Source: Schistocerca nitens (taxonomy: Eukaryota; Arthropoda; Insecta; Orthoptera; Acrididae). From it: 64,000 nt of DNA. Location: NCBI RefSeq assembly GCF_023898315.1, contig NC_064615.1, forward strand, positions 731,025,450-731,089,449. Reading direction: 5' to 3'. The notes beneath the pieces are model-generated. The model ran no database searches. It was given only the letters and a program-made list of their open reading frames with translations, and was not told where the DNA came from. Positions within the stretch are counted from its first letter, which is position 1; every line of letters starts with the position of its first letter. Made by a program: the position numbers and the translations under genes. This document shows positions 10,608 to 22,329 of the stretch, one piece after another.

Positions 10608-11412
10608 GGGCACCTTTCGATTTGTCGATAATTGTTAGTAAGTACGGTAAATAGCTTTTTCTAATACTAAAAGAACGTAAGTGCCGTCAGGGTTTAACTT
10701 GTCGATGATGTCAAAAAAAAAAAAAAAATGGCTCTGAGCACTATGGGACTTAACATCTATGGTCATCAGTCCCCTAGAACTTAGAACTACTTAAACCCAA
10801 CTAACCTAAGGACAGCACACAACACCCAGTCATCACGAGGCAGAGAAAATCCCTGACCCCGCCGGGAATCGAACCCGGGAACCCGGGTGTGGGAAGCGAG
10901 AACGCTACCGCACGACGCTGATGTCATTAACGACAAAGAACCAGTACACTTGAAACAGAATTCCAGCGGCTGTCTTATCAAACCGCCATGGCATTCGCTT
11001 GAAAAGACTTAAAGAACACAAGAGAAACACGTATCAGGATGATTGTACGGAGACTTGAACCGTGCTTCTCCCGAATGTGAGTCCAGTGTCAATTACTGTG
11101 CAGCCGATCTTGGTAACAATCACTCTATATTATGCATAGAACTGTAGTATAATTTCTTTGGACCTTATATTGCATAACAAAAATAACGTATGCTCTTCGC
11201 ATCAAGGAAATGAGTCAGTAAACAATTATTGTTTTATAACAGCTGAAGTCTACATCTCTTCGACAGTTAATTTGTCACAGAGTTGTTTTAAGAACGGGAT
11301 CAAAGTCAAGCTATTTGTCGTTACGGTTAACAGGAAATATTTCGTAGGTTGATACTAATGCTTTTAATTCGTGTATTTTCTCATGCGAACGTACTAAACC
11401 GACCAACAATTG
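10608..11412 (+). repeat. Dispersed repeat R, copy A (inverted partner at 15.1-15.6 kb)
   Basis: This segment aligns over its whole length, without the nested SINE, to the reverse complement of 15073-15641. Shared blocks include AGCTTTTTCTAA, TGTCATTAACGAC, GCTGTCTTATCAAACCGC, CCGATCTTGGTAACAA and CTATTTGTCGT. It embeds an old tRNA-headed SINE (about 11040-11110, minus strand, CAGTGTCAATTACTGTGCAG region). The family is not recognised. Confidence 0.7.
10714..10918 (-). mobile_element. SINE, head type B
   Basis: The body and 3' tail match the type A SINEs, but the head is different: on the minus strand TCGTGCGGTAGCGTTCTCGC (A-box side) and GGTTCGATTCCCGGCGGGG (B box). The A-rich run at its left end is a T tract on the minus strand after the 3' tail. 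It is flanked by TGATGTCA duplications (10706-10713 and 10919-10926). Confidence 0.9.
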
Positions 11413-11598
11413 GTCTTTTTCTTGCGACAACTATTTGCTTAAAAGAAATGTGTGATGATTCATTGACTTTAACTATTAATGACTGTGGATAAACATTTGG
11501 TGCCAGAAGTTCGGAAGACACACTACGCTAGCAAGCTTGTTGCAAGAGTGTTTTACACAAACCCGCAGTTCGCTGTGATTGGTAAAGGTTTTAATATA

Positions 11599-12459
11599 CG
11601 AGGGTTGGAACTTTAATAGTCCCAACTGTTTATTTACAGCTCGTACAAAGTAGACACGTGTTTCAAAGTTTTACTGACCTTCAAAGTAATCACCAGAATT
11701 GTGTATAACCCGTTGCCAGCGATGTGGAAGTCGTGGGATACTATTAGCAGTGGCAGTTGTGTTGACAGTTCGAGCGGCGCCGTCTATTGCCCGACGAATT
11801 TGTAACAATTCATTTTTGGTACACAACCCACGACCAGCGTAGAGACAGAACTGATGACACAGGACCTGACCATCATTTTGCAGGACAATGCTCAAGCACA
11901 TACAGTGGAATCTGTTACTGCTTTGTTTGACTGATGGGGCTGCTAAGTGCTATACCACCTAGTGCACTCCCCTGACTTAAGCCCTCGGGAGTTCATCTCG
12001 GCCGACCGGGATGGCCGAGCGGTTCTAGGCGCTACAGTCTGGAACCGCGCGACCGCTAGTGTCGCAGGTTCGAATCCTGTCTCTGGCATGGATGTGTGTG
12101 ATGTCTTTAGGTTAGTTAGGTTTAAGTAGTTCTAAGTTCTAGGGGACTGATGACCTCAGAAGTTGAGTCCCATAGTGCTCAGAGCCATTTGAACCAGTTC
12201 ATCTCGATTTCTAAACTGAAGGAAACACTTCACGGCATTCGCTTCAGAACTGCTACAAATTCGTTGGGCAATAGACCGCGCCGCTCGAACTGTTAACACA
12301 ACTGGCACTGCTAAGAGTATCCTACGACTTCCACATCGCTGGCAACGGTTCATACACAATGCTGGTGACTACTGTGAAGGTCAGTAAAACTTTGGAACAC
12401 GCATCTATTTTGTACGAGCTGTAAATAAATAGTTGCCACTATTAAAGTTACAACCCTCA
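11599..12459 (+). mobile_element. Mariner derivative with an inverted duplicate of its transposase 3' end
   Basis: TA-flanked ends (TA at 11597-11598 and 12460-12461) start with complementary GAGGGTTG motifs, and the arms stay complementary for about 240 bp. The plus strand carries the 3' half of a mariner transposase: LTIILQDNAQAH (about 11860-11900), HSPDLSPREF, then LPHRWQRFIHNAGDY near 12330-12380. The left arm encodes the same C-terminus on the minus strand (LPHRWQRVIHNSGDYFEG, frame 11901-11671). The N-terminal half is therefore gone and replaced by an inverted copy of the 3' end, leaving a long palindrome. A SINE at 12001-12195 splits the catalytic region. It cannot encode a working enzyme but could have been mobilised by one. 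Confidence 0.85.
12001..12195 (+). mobile_element. SINE, head type A
   Basis: It starts GCCGACCGGGATGGCCGAGC, with the B box GGTTCGAATCCTG near 12068, and continues into the shared body and hairpin tail. A perfect 11-bp target duplication, AGTTCATCTCG (11990-12000 and 12196-12206), brackets it inside the mariner derivative. Confidence 0.95.
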
Positions 12460-12461
12460 TA

Positions 12462-13450
12462 TTTAAATGACTCCTCATAATATTTCACACTGCTGCTGCG
12501 CTAGGTAACTAGATGGCTGCTTAATATCCTAAGAAGTAATATACGCACATATCCCTGCATAGCAAAACCTTTTATTACTAATGTAACCGTAGCCTTGTGC
12601 CTTATCAGATATTACCATTATTTACAAGTGCAGCCCCATTCGTTCGGCAACACAGTGGGTAAAGCCTGGAAGAGAAACACAATAATGTGTTCACTTGCAA
12701 AATCCCCCGACACCGCAGTTCAGCAAAAACAAACATCAGATGTAAACTAAAGCTCCAATAAGTTCGAAAACGTTTCTCTCCATCGCAACTGGCGATTTGA
12801 AGACCGTTCTACGATTGTTTACGAGTTACAAGCACACCACAATCTCCTTGACAGCACGTGTAAGCAAATAATGGAACTCAAAACGTACAATCCCAGTCTC
12901 AATTTGTGCAACGTCACTTACGACTGAATTTCGTATCAAACAGTGTCCGGTTCAAGAAAGATGTTTGCGAAAAGAAAGGCATTAAGCCTGCCTCGAATCT
13001 GAATTTGAGGACACGTCCGTTACCATTTCATTCCTGTGCATCTAGTAAAGTCCAAGTACCGCCGTTACGACGCTTATCAACCCTGACCAGCTTCTGAGCT
13101 TTGATCGAGCAGAGGTTAAGTAACATGCGCAAAGGAGGCCACGTCTATATTCGGATGATACGACAGCCAGTGCGAGACCTCCAAAATCCTTCACAAACAT
13201 TTGCATTTTTTATCAACACTGAGCGGAGGCATCGCCAATAGTTTACAAGAGCCCTCGACATTCACTTAGCGTAATGGACAGAGGCATATTGTACGTATAC
13301 TCTTTAACAATATAAAGAGAAATAGAAACGAAATGTGTACAAAATAATAAGGTGCTTAAGCTGTTTTACAACTAGAACGAGTGAAAAATTGTTCCATATG
13401 TATCACAGATAATTTTATTTAATTTTCCTGTCAACTAACCATTAGCTGGT
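12462..13450. other. Unassigned DNA
   Basis: I see no gene or recognisable repeat. Confidence 0.45.
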
Positions 13451-13460
13451 CTTTCGTTGC

Positions 13461-13662
13461 AAAAAATGGTTCAAATGGCTCTGAGCACTATGGGACTTAA
13501 CATCTATGGTCATCAGTCCCCTAGAACTTCGAACTACTTAAACCTAACTAACCTAAAGGACATCACACACATCCATGCCCGAGGCAGGATTCGAACCTGC
13601 GACCGTAGCTGTCGCGCGGCTCCGAACTGAGCGCCTAGAACCGCTAGACCACCGCGGCCGGC
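13461..13662 (-). mobile_element. SINE, head type A
   Basis: A full-length minus-strand copy has the type A tRNA-like head at the right, ending in GGCCGGC (minus-strand start GCCGGCC). The left end has the AAAATGGTTCAAATGG tail. A 10-bp target duplication, CTTTCGTTGC, lies at 13451-13460 and 13663-13672. Confidence 0.93.
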
Positions 13663-13994
13663 CTTTCGTTGCGAATACATTCACACCTATCTAAGCATTC
13701 GGTTTTTAATTGACTGAAATCAAGTTCACCTGCTAAGTTCGAATATATAAGTAAATAAAGCTGCCATCAACCTAAAGGTTGTTTTGAACACCATAGTGCT
13801 GTAACAGGCACAGTCCTATTTCCTGTGGTCCTTGCCCTCCTCCGACATTGAATTAATTTTCCCCAGCCAGTTATAGGAGAGCGTACCTACACATGAATGT
13901 GAATTCCGAATCACGCAGCTACTCGGCATTTTTCCCCGCTAACGAACCGTGCCACAGGTGAAAGAAGTGATAAGCGACGGAAAAAAATCCTATG

Positions 13995-14065
13995 ACTGAC
14001 CTGTGCTGGAACCCCAGATGTTTGGATTCGTTGTCTGGTACTTTACCATTGAGCCACCATACTGC
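13995..14065 (-). repeat. tRNA-like SINE head
   Basis: On the minus strand, GTGGCTCAATGGTAAAG resembles an A box and GGGGTTCCAGCAC a B box at tRNA-like spacing. The acceptor stem does not pair well, so it is more likely a decayed SINE head than a tRNA gene. The 131-residue minus-strand frame across it is spurious. Confidence 0.45.
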
Positions 14066-15072
14066 TTTTATTAGTTCTTGTTTTTTATGCAAAACCAAAT
14101 TTTCAGACACTAAGTTAGGTGCAGTTAAAAGTATATAGCAGGACGAACTTCTAAAAATGTAATCAAGCGATTTAGACCTTGACAGCTGACAGGTAACCAC
14201 TTCCTTACTGAATTCGTCGATTTCCAAGAACGGGAGATTGGTTATTGATAATACTAGCAATTGCGAGGCAGGCACTGGAACAGATAACGAGTATTTATGG
14301 AGAAGCATTGGCATTCCTCTGACGGATAATGTGTGTAACGTTACGTTATGAAACTAAGTGGGAGGAAAGTGGACAACGCTTGTTACAAGAAAAGCTAAAC
14401 TTATATTTTTAGTGCGAACATCTCGACGATGAATGAAAATTGATGGTCGAAAATGGTACGAATTATTGTTGTCAGAGAGAAATTATTGGAGATGCCCACC
14501 TAGACGGTGGTTTGAAGGCGTTCGTTATGCTATGACCACAAAAAGACTCCAGGTAGGGAACTGGCATGCAAGGATGAAGTAGTGGTTGAAAACCGAGAAA
14601 CAGCCGTAGACCATTCGTATTTACGCATGCGCCATGTTATTAAAATACACAAGGGTAAGAGCCTAGCAGTCCAAAATTTCTTAATTTGAGTGAAACAACC
14701 ATAGAGAACAACTTTTTACCTACATCGTTTTCTTAAGTTTCCTTAATAGCATTTCATACGAATCGTTAGCATCCGCTTCGTGTATACTTAGTATAGTGTA
14801 TACTTAGACTGGAGGAAACCAAGCTGTTTTTAGAACTTCTCAGTACCACAGTATTGCAGGTGTTGCCATACTTACAACAAAACCATCCATTTCTGTCCTC
14901 CAGATACTACTGCCGTTCGCGTGTTCTGTAGCTGCGTGTGCACAAAAACCACTAATAAGACGGGAGGAGTTCAGCAGTATCGTCCGCCCATATATAGACT
15001 GATTTAGTTAAGTTAGCTTTGCGTGGATAGCACCAGCTACGTCAAGCTTTACTGTGCCTGAGAGAAAAAAAG

Positions 15073-15641
15073 AAACTGTTTGACGATTTAATATGTTCGT
15101 ATAAAAATTACACCAAATAAAAACATTGGTATCTATCTGTTTCCTGGTATTAGCGACGACAAATAGCTCGATTTTGACCTTAAAACAATTCTGTCAGGAA
15201 TTAACTGTCGAATAGATGTAAGAGATCAGGTGTTACAAAAGAATAGTTGCTCAGTAAATTACTTATTTGATGCAAAGAGCAGACAATTTTGTTACGCAAT
15301 ACAAGGTCCAAGGAAATTGCACTAGGATTTTATGCATAATTTTCTGTGGTTGTTACCAAGATCGGCAGCACAGTGAGTGACACTGGGCTTCCATTCGGGA
15401 GGAGGGTCTCCGTACAGTCATGTTGATACGTATTTGTCTCCTTTAAGTCATTTCAGGCGAATGCCGTAGCGGTTTGATAAGACAGCCACTGGACTTCTGT
15501 TTTAAGTGTACTAGTTCTTCGTCGTTAATGACATTATCGAGAAGCTAAACTCTGGTCGTATTTACTTTCTTTTAATGTTAGAAAAAAGCTGTTTAGGTAG
15601 TTACTAACCACACTCAACAAGTCGAAATTGAGTAAATGTGC
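15073..15641 (-). repeat. Dispersed repeat R, copy B
   Basis: This is the reverse-complement partner of 10608-11412. Its tRNA-like core (about 15352-15425, plus strand) is clearer here: GGCAGCACAGTGAGTGACAC, CCATTCGGGAGGA and a decayed B box. It is followed by TTCAGGCGAATGCCGTAGCG, which resembles the body of a common orthopteran tRNA-Ser-like SINE. Confidence 0.7.
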
Positions 15642-15845
15642 CTGTGGGGTCACACCCTTCAACATAATGTTGTATAGTTTCGAGACATAATTAGAGCAAG
15701 AAAATAGGTCAATTATCCAAAAAAATCAGTGCAGTGTTGTTTGTGGTATGTTTGTGGTACTCCTGCTTTTCGAACGTTGTTGTCTTTCATGGGTACAAGT
15801 TCTCTTCTTGCCAGAGAAAATGTGCTGCGTAATTGTGTCGCGGTT

Positions 15846-17160
15846 GTGGTCTTCAGTCCAAAGAGGGGTTTGGTGCACTCCACGCAAGTCTATCCCGTGC
15901 ATGCCTCTTCATCTCTGCATGACTACTGCAACACTCATCCATTTGAACTTGCATGCAGTATTCAAGCCTTGGTCTCCATCTAAAATATTTTTCTCCTTAC
16001 ACTTCCTTGACTTGATGATACGCTGTGTGTCCTACCTAGCAATCCCTTCACTTAAGTTAAACCAAAACTTTATTTCTACCACTTTGGATTCAGTACATCA
16101 TCATTGGTTTTTTGATCTACCCATCCAATCTTAAGCGTTCATCAGCATTACCACATTTCTGAAGCTGCTGCTGCCGGCCGAAGTGGCCGTGCGGTTAAAG
16201 GCGCTGCAGTCTGGAACCGCAAGACCGCTACGGTCGCAGGTTCGAATCCTGCCTCGGGCATGGATGTTTGTGATGTCCTTAGGTTAGTTAGGTTTAACAG
16301 GTTCTAAGTTCTAGGGGACTAATGACCTCAGCAGTTGAATCCCATAGTGCTCAGAGCCATTTTAAAGCTGCTGCTGTTTCCTTGCCTGAACTGTTTTTCG
16401 TCCACATTCCACTTCTATACAAGGCCGGACTCCACAGTTATACCTTCAGAAAAGACTTCTTAACACTTCATTTTATATTGCTCGTTAACATATCTCTCTT
16501 TTTGAGGAACTCAATTGCGTCTGCATTTTATATCATTTCTATTTCAGCTGTCGTCATTTATTTTGCTGCCCATATAGCAAAACTCTTCTACTACTTGTAG
16601 TGTATCATTTCCTAATCTTATTCCCTCAGTTTCGCTTGATTTCATTCGACTGTAATCCGTTACCCTTGTTTCAGTTTTGTTGATATTCGTCTTATAACCT
16701 TTTTCAAGACACTATCTACTCCGCACAGCTGATCTTTCAAGGCTTTTTCCATTTGACAGAATTAGAATGCCATCGGTAAAACTCAAAGTTTCAATTTCTT
16801 CGAATTAAACTGTAATTTTCTTTCCAAATTTCTTTTTACATCCCTTTGCATCTTGCTCAGTGTACGTCGTGGATAGGCTACAGCCCTGCCTCACTTCCCT
16901 CTCAGCTACTGATTGCCTTTCATGTCCGTTGACTATTACAAGTGCAGTCTCATTTATGTAAAATTTGTAGATAAAATATTCCTCTCTGTGTATTCCAGTC
17001 ATCACAGTCGAAAGCTTTCTCCAAATCAACGTAGGATCGCTTATGTCAGCCTGTCTTCTAAGATGCGTAGCGTGTGCCAGTGTTTCTTTGGAACTCAAAC
17101 TGATCTTTACCGATGTTGTCTTCTACTAGTTTTTCCATTCTTCTCTAAGTTATCCGTGTT
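15846..17160 (-). pseudogene. Degenerate non-LTR retrotransposon ORF2 fragment
   Basis: On the minus strand the frame at 17098-16805 contains FYINETALVIVNGHERQSV followed by VRQGCSLS, the reverse-transcriptase block preceding the active site. The remainder to about 15846 matches, in broken frames, the downstream part of the same protein type; for example, the plus strand GTCTTCAGTCCAAAGAGGGG marks its C-terminal side. Frameshifts and stops are numerous, and a SINE is inserted at 16174-16364. It is a dead, 5'-truncated copy of a widespread arthropod LINE, perhaps RTE-like; the clade is not proven. Confidence 0.75.
16174..16364 (+). mobile_element. SINE, head type A
   Basis: It starts CCGGCCGAAGTGGCCGTGCG, with B box GGTTCGAATCCTGCC, the shared body and the hairpin tail (GGGGACT and a decayed partner). 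A 12-bp target duplication, AAGCTGCTGCTG, lies at 16162-16173 and 16365-16376 within a LINE fragment. Confidence 0.94.
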
Positions 17161-17180
17161 TGAGTATATTGAACAATAAA

Positions 17181-18925
17181 CAAAATATCGCACAGTTTTA
17201 TATATTTGTTGATAGAGGGAGCGGGATTGTTTTGCCCGAGCTGGTTAATGGAGATTACAGGTTGACTGTGCTGTTTAGGGGTGTATTGGCGATGCGATTG
17301 AGGCGCGAACTGAGCAGGGCACTCTGGTGACTTTTGCAGCCCAAAGCTCTTATAAACTACTTCTGTTCCTCCTCAAAGCCTTGTGGCGGCGCGCGTGCTC
17401 AACGACCTCGGTCTGTTCTGCTGACGCCTGCATCCTTGGACTTCACCTGAACAAGCACCTGCGCTTGTTTCGGAATGCTTTGTATTACACCTGTGCGCAT
17501 TAGGTGACGCTTAACGATAGCTCTCGTATCTTCAAATGCTTCGAACTCGCTAATGCCTGCATGTTTTTCTGTAGTCACACAAAGAACCAACTAATAATGC
17601 AAAAAAAACAACTTGTTTTGGAAATTTCTTTCTTTTTTCCCCTCCTTTCTCGCATCCTCAGTAAAGTGATCATCGGTTTCAGTTGCAAGTTTATGCGGAC
17701 TTGGGCAGCTATTCTGTTATGCAGTGTTTATGGGCTATCATCTAGAATATGTAACATACTTACGTGCCTAAACTCTTGAACACTAAACCTTCTTGTTCGT
17801 CATTCTTGTGGCCTTCAGACATTCCCAGGTATCACGACGTTATCTTGAATTAGCAGCCCAGTTCGTGGCGTATTATGATCATGATGTCTGGTGCAATGGG
17901 TTTAAGAGTCTCAATGTTGTGTTTCGAAAGCGTGATACAGTTTTTGGCAGAAGTTACAAAGTGATTCTGTTTTATTTGTGGTAGCACAGGAAGAAATTGC
18001 TTGTAAAGGTGCCAATACTCCCTGAAGAGGTTGTCAGCAGTTACGGACATCTAATGGGAAAGGACTGCGCGCAGCATCGTGCAACTTACGTGCGTTCTCT
18101 GGTGGCATCCGTCTGTGAAGACCAGAGACAAACGATAGAACTTCCTGTAACAGTACCATTCTTTCATTCACAATCCACAGTAATAATTAAATTTTGAGAG
18201 TAAAGTCTTGAAACGCGTGCTGGTTCGATTTTGGGAGCAGAATTCGAGTATTGGACAAACTATACTGTAGCAGCTGTCCAATAGTTATGTGATCCGTTGG
18301 TGCCTTCGCTCTTTCCACGCTGTCCATGGACGCCGTATTAATTCTCGCCTGACAGATTGTCTGTCTGTCTGTTTTCTTGAGACGCCCGCACACTTTTGAC
18401 ACGCTTGTTTGATACACACAGTCTCCCTGTTCTCTCCCCAGAAAGAAAACAACCCGTCGTTCTGCTCTGATTTAGCCACCCACTAGTGTTGTTGGACGAC
18501 TGGGGTACTACTCCGAATATACGGCTGAGCACATTTTGAGCTGTGCAGAGTAAGTGTGTGCCTCTAAAATATCAGAACACAAGAAACTTTCTCCTCTGAA
18601 ATTCTCGTATTACGTAGTGGATCCAACGTTCGGTGCACCAAGAAAAACATCTTCCAGCAATCATCATTTTATGAAAGTACCGGTAAAGCTCGTTATACGC
18701 GATGATTACGTTCCGCTGAATCGCCGCGTATAGCGAAGTCGTGTAAATCGTAGTCATTTTATATGTAAAATATAGGGTTAGGTTTCGTTTACTCACACAT
18801 TAAGTTTAAAATAGAGTTTCTTAGTATTTTACCAACAATAACCATTGTCATATTTGTGAAACGCATTTTATGTAAAATTTATACACTTAAAAATTTAACA
18901 CTGAAACACACAAGAATTTATTAAA
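17181..18925. other. Unassigned DNA
   Basis: No supported gene or transposon. The small frames have no recognisable motif. Confidence 0.45.
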
Positions 18926-18929
18926 TTAA

Positions 18930-19735
18930 TTTTTCCGTCTCCAGTGGACTCCCAGCCTACTCTTGTCACAACCCTTTCGTGCCCCAGGATATTGAGGGTG
19001 GTAGATCATAAGGAGTTCTAACCTGCAGCACCCTGCAGCATTCCCTCCAGAAAAAAGAGTGCATCGGGCCTTGGCAGTCCTAAATCCAGGTGCTCCTTTT
19101 TTCCTCAGTAGAAATGAACGTGGGTAGACATTCGTCTCCAAAATAAGCCCGTGTCATCAAGGTTGAAAACCTGCTTCTCGGTACATCCTTTTCGCTTCAC
19201 AATTTCTTTAAACCTATTTTTAAATTCATCTGCACCAACTTCGTCTACCACAGCTCTCTCTCATGACATTTTAACGTTGTGAAACTCAAAACAATGCCTG
19301 AAGTGATCAAACCAACCCGAGCTGGCCGAGAAAGATGATGGATCGTCCTCGTCTTTCGGTAAATCAGCTTGCAAATTCTTAGCTTTACCTTGAATAGCAG
19401 GTCGAGAGAGAGGCGTGTGCTGTTGGTTGTGGAGCTCAGTCCAGTATCTTAGCATTTCTTTCCATCGCTTCCGAGCGAGTTTCGGTCACTCAGTTCACAT
19501 TTAAGTTAGTTGAACTATGATCAGTTTCTCGCATTGTCACGATTAATTCTCTCAGTGGATTCACGAAGTTCCAAAGCACGCCGAATGCCAACAATAAGAT
19601 CGCCATTCTCATAGCGATTCAAAATTTCCATCGTTATTTCTAATGAATAAGACCTTCGTACGTGCTTCTCTCCCTGGACAGGCACGCTTTCTTCCCATTT
19701 ACTCGACACGTTAAACGCGGACCCTGTCACATGCA
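18930..19735 (-). pseudogene. Degenerate pogo/Tigger-like transposase
   Basis: Three minus-strand frames match successive parts of a pogo/Tigger transposase. RRSYSLEITMEILNRYENGD (19640 region) is the N-terminal helix-turn-helix. HNQQHTPLSRPAIQGKAKNL followed by ASSGWFDHFRHCFEFHNVKM (19455-19261) is the CENP-B-type DNA-binding domain. FNLDDTGLFWRRMS (about 19175-19135) has the first catalytic aspartate, followed by CTLFSGGNAAG and LLMIYHPQYPGARKGCDKSR. Frameshifts separate the parts and the C-terminal catalytic region is missing at the left. It is a dead fragment. Confidence 0.8.
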
Positions 19736-19999
19736 GCTTCGAAACTTCACTAGCGTTAACTGCCGATTCGCGTTAACGCTGTTTTCGTGTACTGGTGACA
19801 GATGGCAGCAGTGGACTTCAAATTAAAATCTCTTTAACGCGATACCGCGGATTACGAATCGACATACGAGGTCTAACTGTAATCAATGTCTTATGTATAT
19901 CAGAAAAACAACCTCTCGACTAAAGTGAAAGATAACCATGATTGAATTGTTACAAAGTAGACGTTCCTCGCCGTGACGTGGTGGAAACAAATTTCGCTG

Positions 20000-20400
20000 C
20001 CTTGCACTGTTTGTGGATTGGCAGAGGTGCGGAATCGCGTTAGCTGGGCCACGGCGTTTAATCCTACGGGCCAGGCGTCGCCTTGCAAAGATTCTCCGGG
20101 TCGCAGATTTAGCACTGAGTGGGCCAGTGGAGAGCCACGGTGAGGCGGAGGCCGCTCGCCTGGCAGTTGGTGCCGACTGTGTCCTGTGGGGACGCGACGG
20201 CTAGCTTGCTAATCTAATTAGCGGCGCAAGGTGGCGGGAAGCTTCCCACTGCTCGTTAAACCGCCCGGCCTCGGGTTCTTGTGTGCAAACCCTCATTGAC
20301 AAATTGCGACAGCGCACCATGTGCACTGCCTCGCTCTAATTGGATGTCCCTCCGTAATGGACTTCTTTATTGCCATTAACCTGCCAGATGGACTAAACTA
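20000..20400. other. GC-rich island with homeodomain-type sites
   Basis: A GC-rich stretch contains an inverted pair of TAAT cores, GCTAATCTAATTAGC (20208-20222), plus CTCTAATTGG near 20334 and GCCATTAACC near 20373. The grouping of such sites in otherwise GC-rich DNA is enhancer-like. The binding factors are inference. Confidence 0.3.
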
Positions 20401-20455
20401 GTACGAAATTCTCTGCGTGTACTGTGGTGCTAGCTCAGCAGCGTCGCATCATTAA

Positions 20456-20777
20456 CCCTTAACTATATTGGTGAAAAATACGTACGCTTCTGTAGTCGTG
20501 GGTCCATTGGACTCGTGTATTATGAAATGGTCATAAAAGCAAATTATAGGGATTTTTTCAGGATATTTAAATTAAAATTAATATTTTAATCCATAAATAA
20601 CACACAATTAACAAATTAACAATAGGAACTTACAAAATTGTGTATCTAAATGACACAAAATCAGTCGTTTTTAAAGGCAGAAAATATGTGACTTACAAGA
20701 ATGTAAAGAAATTACGAAATAAACAAGTTTTCCCAGCCAATATTTGGTCCTCTAATTAATAAAAGCGTGTTGTATCA

Positions 20778-20856
<79 letters not shown>

Positions 20857-21760
20857 CATATACACTTGCCTAATTAGAGGCATGAATTGCGTACAATATT
20901 TCCACAAGTGTTGCATATGGGTTGCTAACATTTAGTGCAGAAGTGGTCAATCTTTGCTCTCTTCCCAGACAAACAGAATGAGCGTCGCTTCCTTTTGTTC
21001 CTGTACAATTTCAGGGCTCCCCAGAAGTCCACTCCCTTGCCAATGGAATTGAGAGAGCTGCTGCAATGCTCATCGGAGTTTCGCGGGCAGTCTCTGGTTG
21101 TGGCATCTCAATTTAGTATGTGGTTCACATGAAGAATTACCAAGGCCTTTCGAGAACATCATACGTGTCATTTTAGAAGCTCTTTCATGAATCTGTTGGA
21201 TGATGTAAGCATTCAATGCACTCATGTCCAACAGTCTATAGCCATAGGTCAACGACGTGTTCTGCGACTGCTTGAATATACTGAACACATCTGACTTTCG
21301 CAGTCAAATATTTCAGAGCTTGTGTCATGTTCACTATCTATAGCGTCGTCCTCGTCATTATCTGTGTGCTCATTGTCTGAACGTGTTTCAGCATTACAAG
21401 CAGATAAGGAGTTTTCGTTAATTTCTTCATCACTTCTTGCTAATTCTTCCTTCAGTCACCGTTCTATTATGTCTTCCTCATTAGCACATACACGTTTACG
21501 ATTTGCCACCGCGATAAACTGAAACAATAAACAAAAATAAAAAGATTAAAAAATAGAAAAAAGTTACCTATCAGTAGTCTTGGGTGCATCGGACACGTGC
21601 AAAAGCCGGTACGTGTCACAGGAATAGCAAGCTAAACGCGTTCGTCTCACAATATGCGCTCCTGCGAACTGAAGGAAGGCACTAAGAAGTGTGGGGAACT
21701 GTGTTGACCGACGCGGAATTTACCGGACCTCGGAAATTCAACCACGATTATAGTTAAGAG
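20456..21760 (-). mobile_element. Internally deleted piggyBac-like element
   Basis: The ends are inverted: CCCTTAACTATA at left and its near complement TATAGTTAAGAG at right. The left flank is TTAA (20452-20455), the piggyBac target; the right is TCAA (21761-21764), one change from it. On the minus strand the N-terminal acidic region is seen from about 21520 (KRVCANEEDIIER, then ETRSDNEHTDNDEDDAID). The C-terminal part follows almost directly (TYGYRLLDMSALNAYII at about 21240). The cysteine-rich tail is at about 21000-20890 (FCLSGKRAKIDHFCTKC, NTCGNIV). The entire aspartate catalytic core between them is missing, the parts are out of frame, and a stop lies in the cysteine domain. It is a non-autonomous relic. 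Confidence 0.85.
20780..20865 (+). repeat. (TA)n microsatellite with ACATA interruptions
   Basis: About 85 bp of TA repeats with periodic TACATA units lie within the piggyBac relic's left half. Confidence 0.95.
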
Positions 21761-22080
21761 TCAAGTCCCAAGTGTGGCGAAATAGGTTTGCAAAGACCAC
21801 TGATTGATTGAACACTTGCAGAGAGGAAAAAAAACCATTCTCGGCAACTTTCGTTTTTTAACCTGTGCAAAACACCTCTCATGCTCTCTGATTACGAAGT
21901 GTCTTCTCCGTTGTAGGAATCAACACGGCTTTTGCAAGCAACGGTCCTGTGAAACCCAGCTCACTCTGTTTTTTCCCTAGGGTCAGATGTCAATAAAGTT
22001 CCTCACTGTCGTCCAATGAACACAATAGAAATGTATGGAATACCACCCCGGCTTTGTAACTGAACTGACTAGTTCCTACC

Positions 22081-22300
22081 AAATAGAACGCAGGAGGTCA
22101 TTTTTAACGGAGATGAATCTTCATACGTGAAAGAAGCATCGTGATAGCCCCAAGAGAGTATAACAGGCTTATTACTGTACGATTACACAACTGGCGAACA
22201 AACATTGGAAGCAGTCACATACATTAAATACCTGGGAGTATGCTTGTATGCGTAGGAAGCGCAGTCGTACAGAAGTGATCATGCGACCTTCGCAGAACTG
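22081..22300 (+). pseudogene. Probable non-LTR retrotransposon remnant
   Basis: A short plus-strand stretch reads TLEAVTYIKYLGVCL (about 22204-22250), which resembles the IKYLGV motif found after the reverse-transcriptase domain of jockey/CR1-type LINEs. Flanking frames are broken. Evidence is limited to this motif. Confidence 0.45.
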
Positions 22301-22329
22301 ACAAAGCTACTCCCCCCCCCCCCCTTAAA

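Noticed and set aside
13919-14314. 131-codon minus-strand frame
   Set aside because: It runs straight through a tRNA-like SINE head and has no recognisable motif or splice context.
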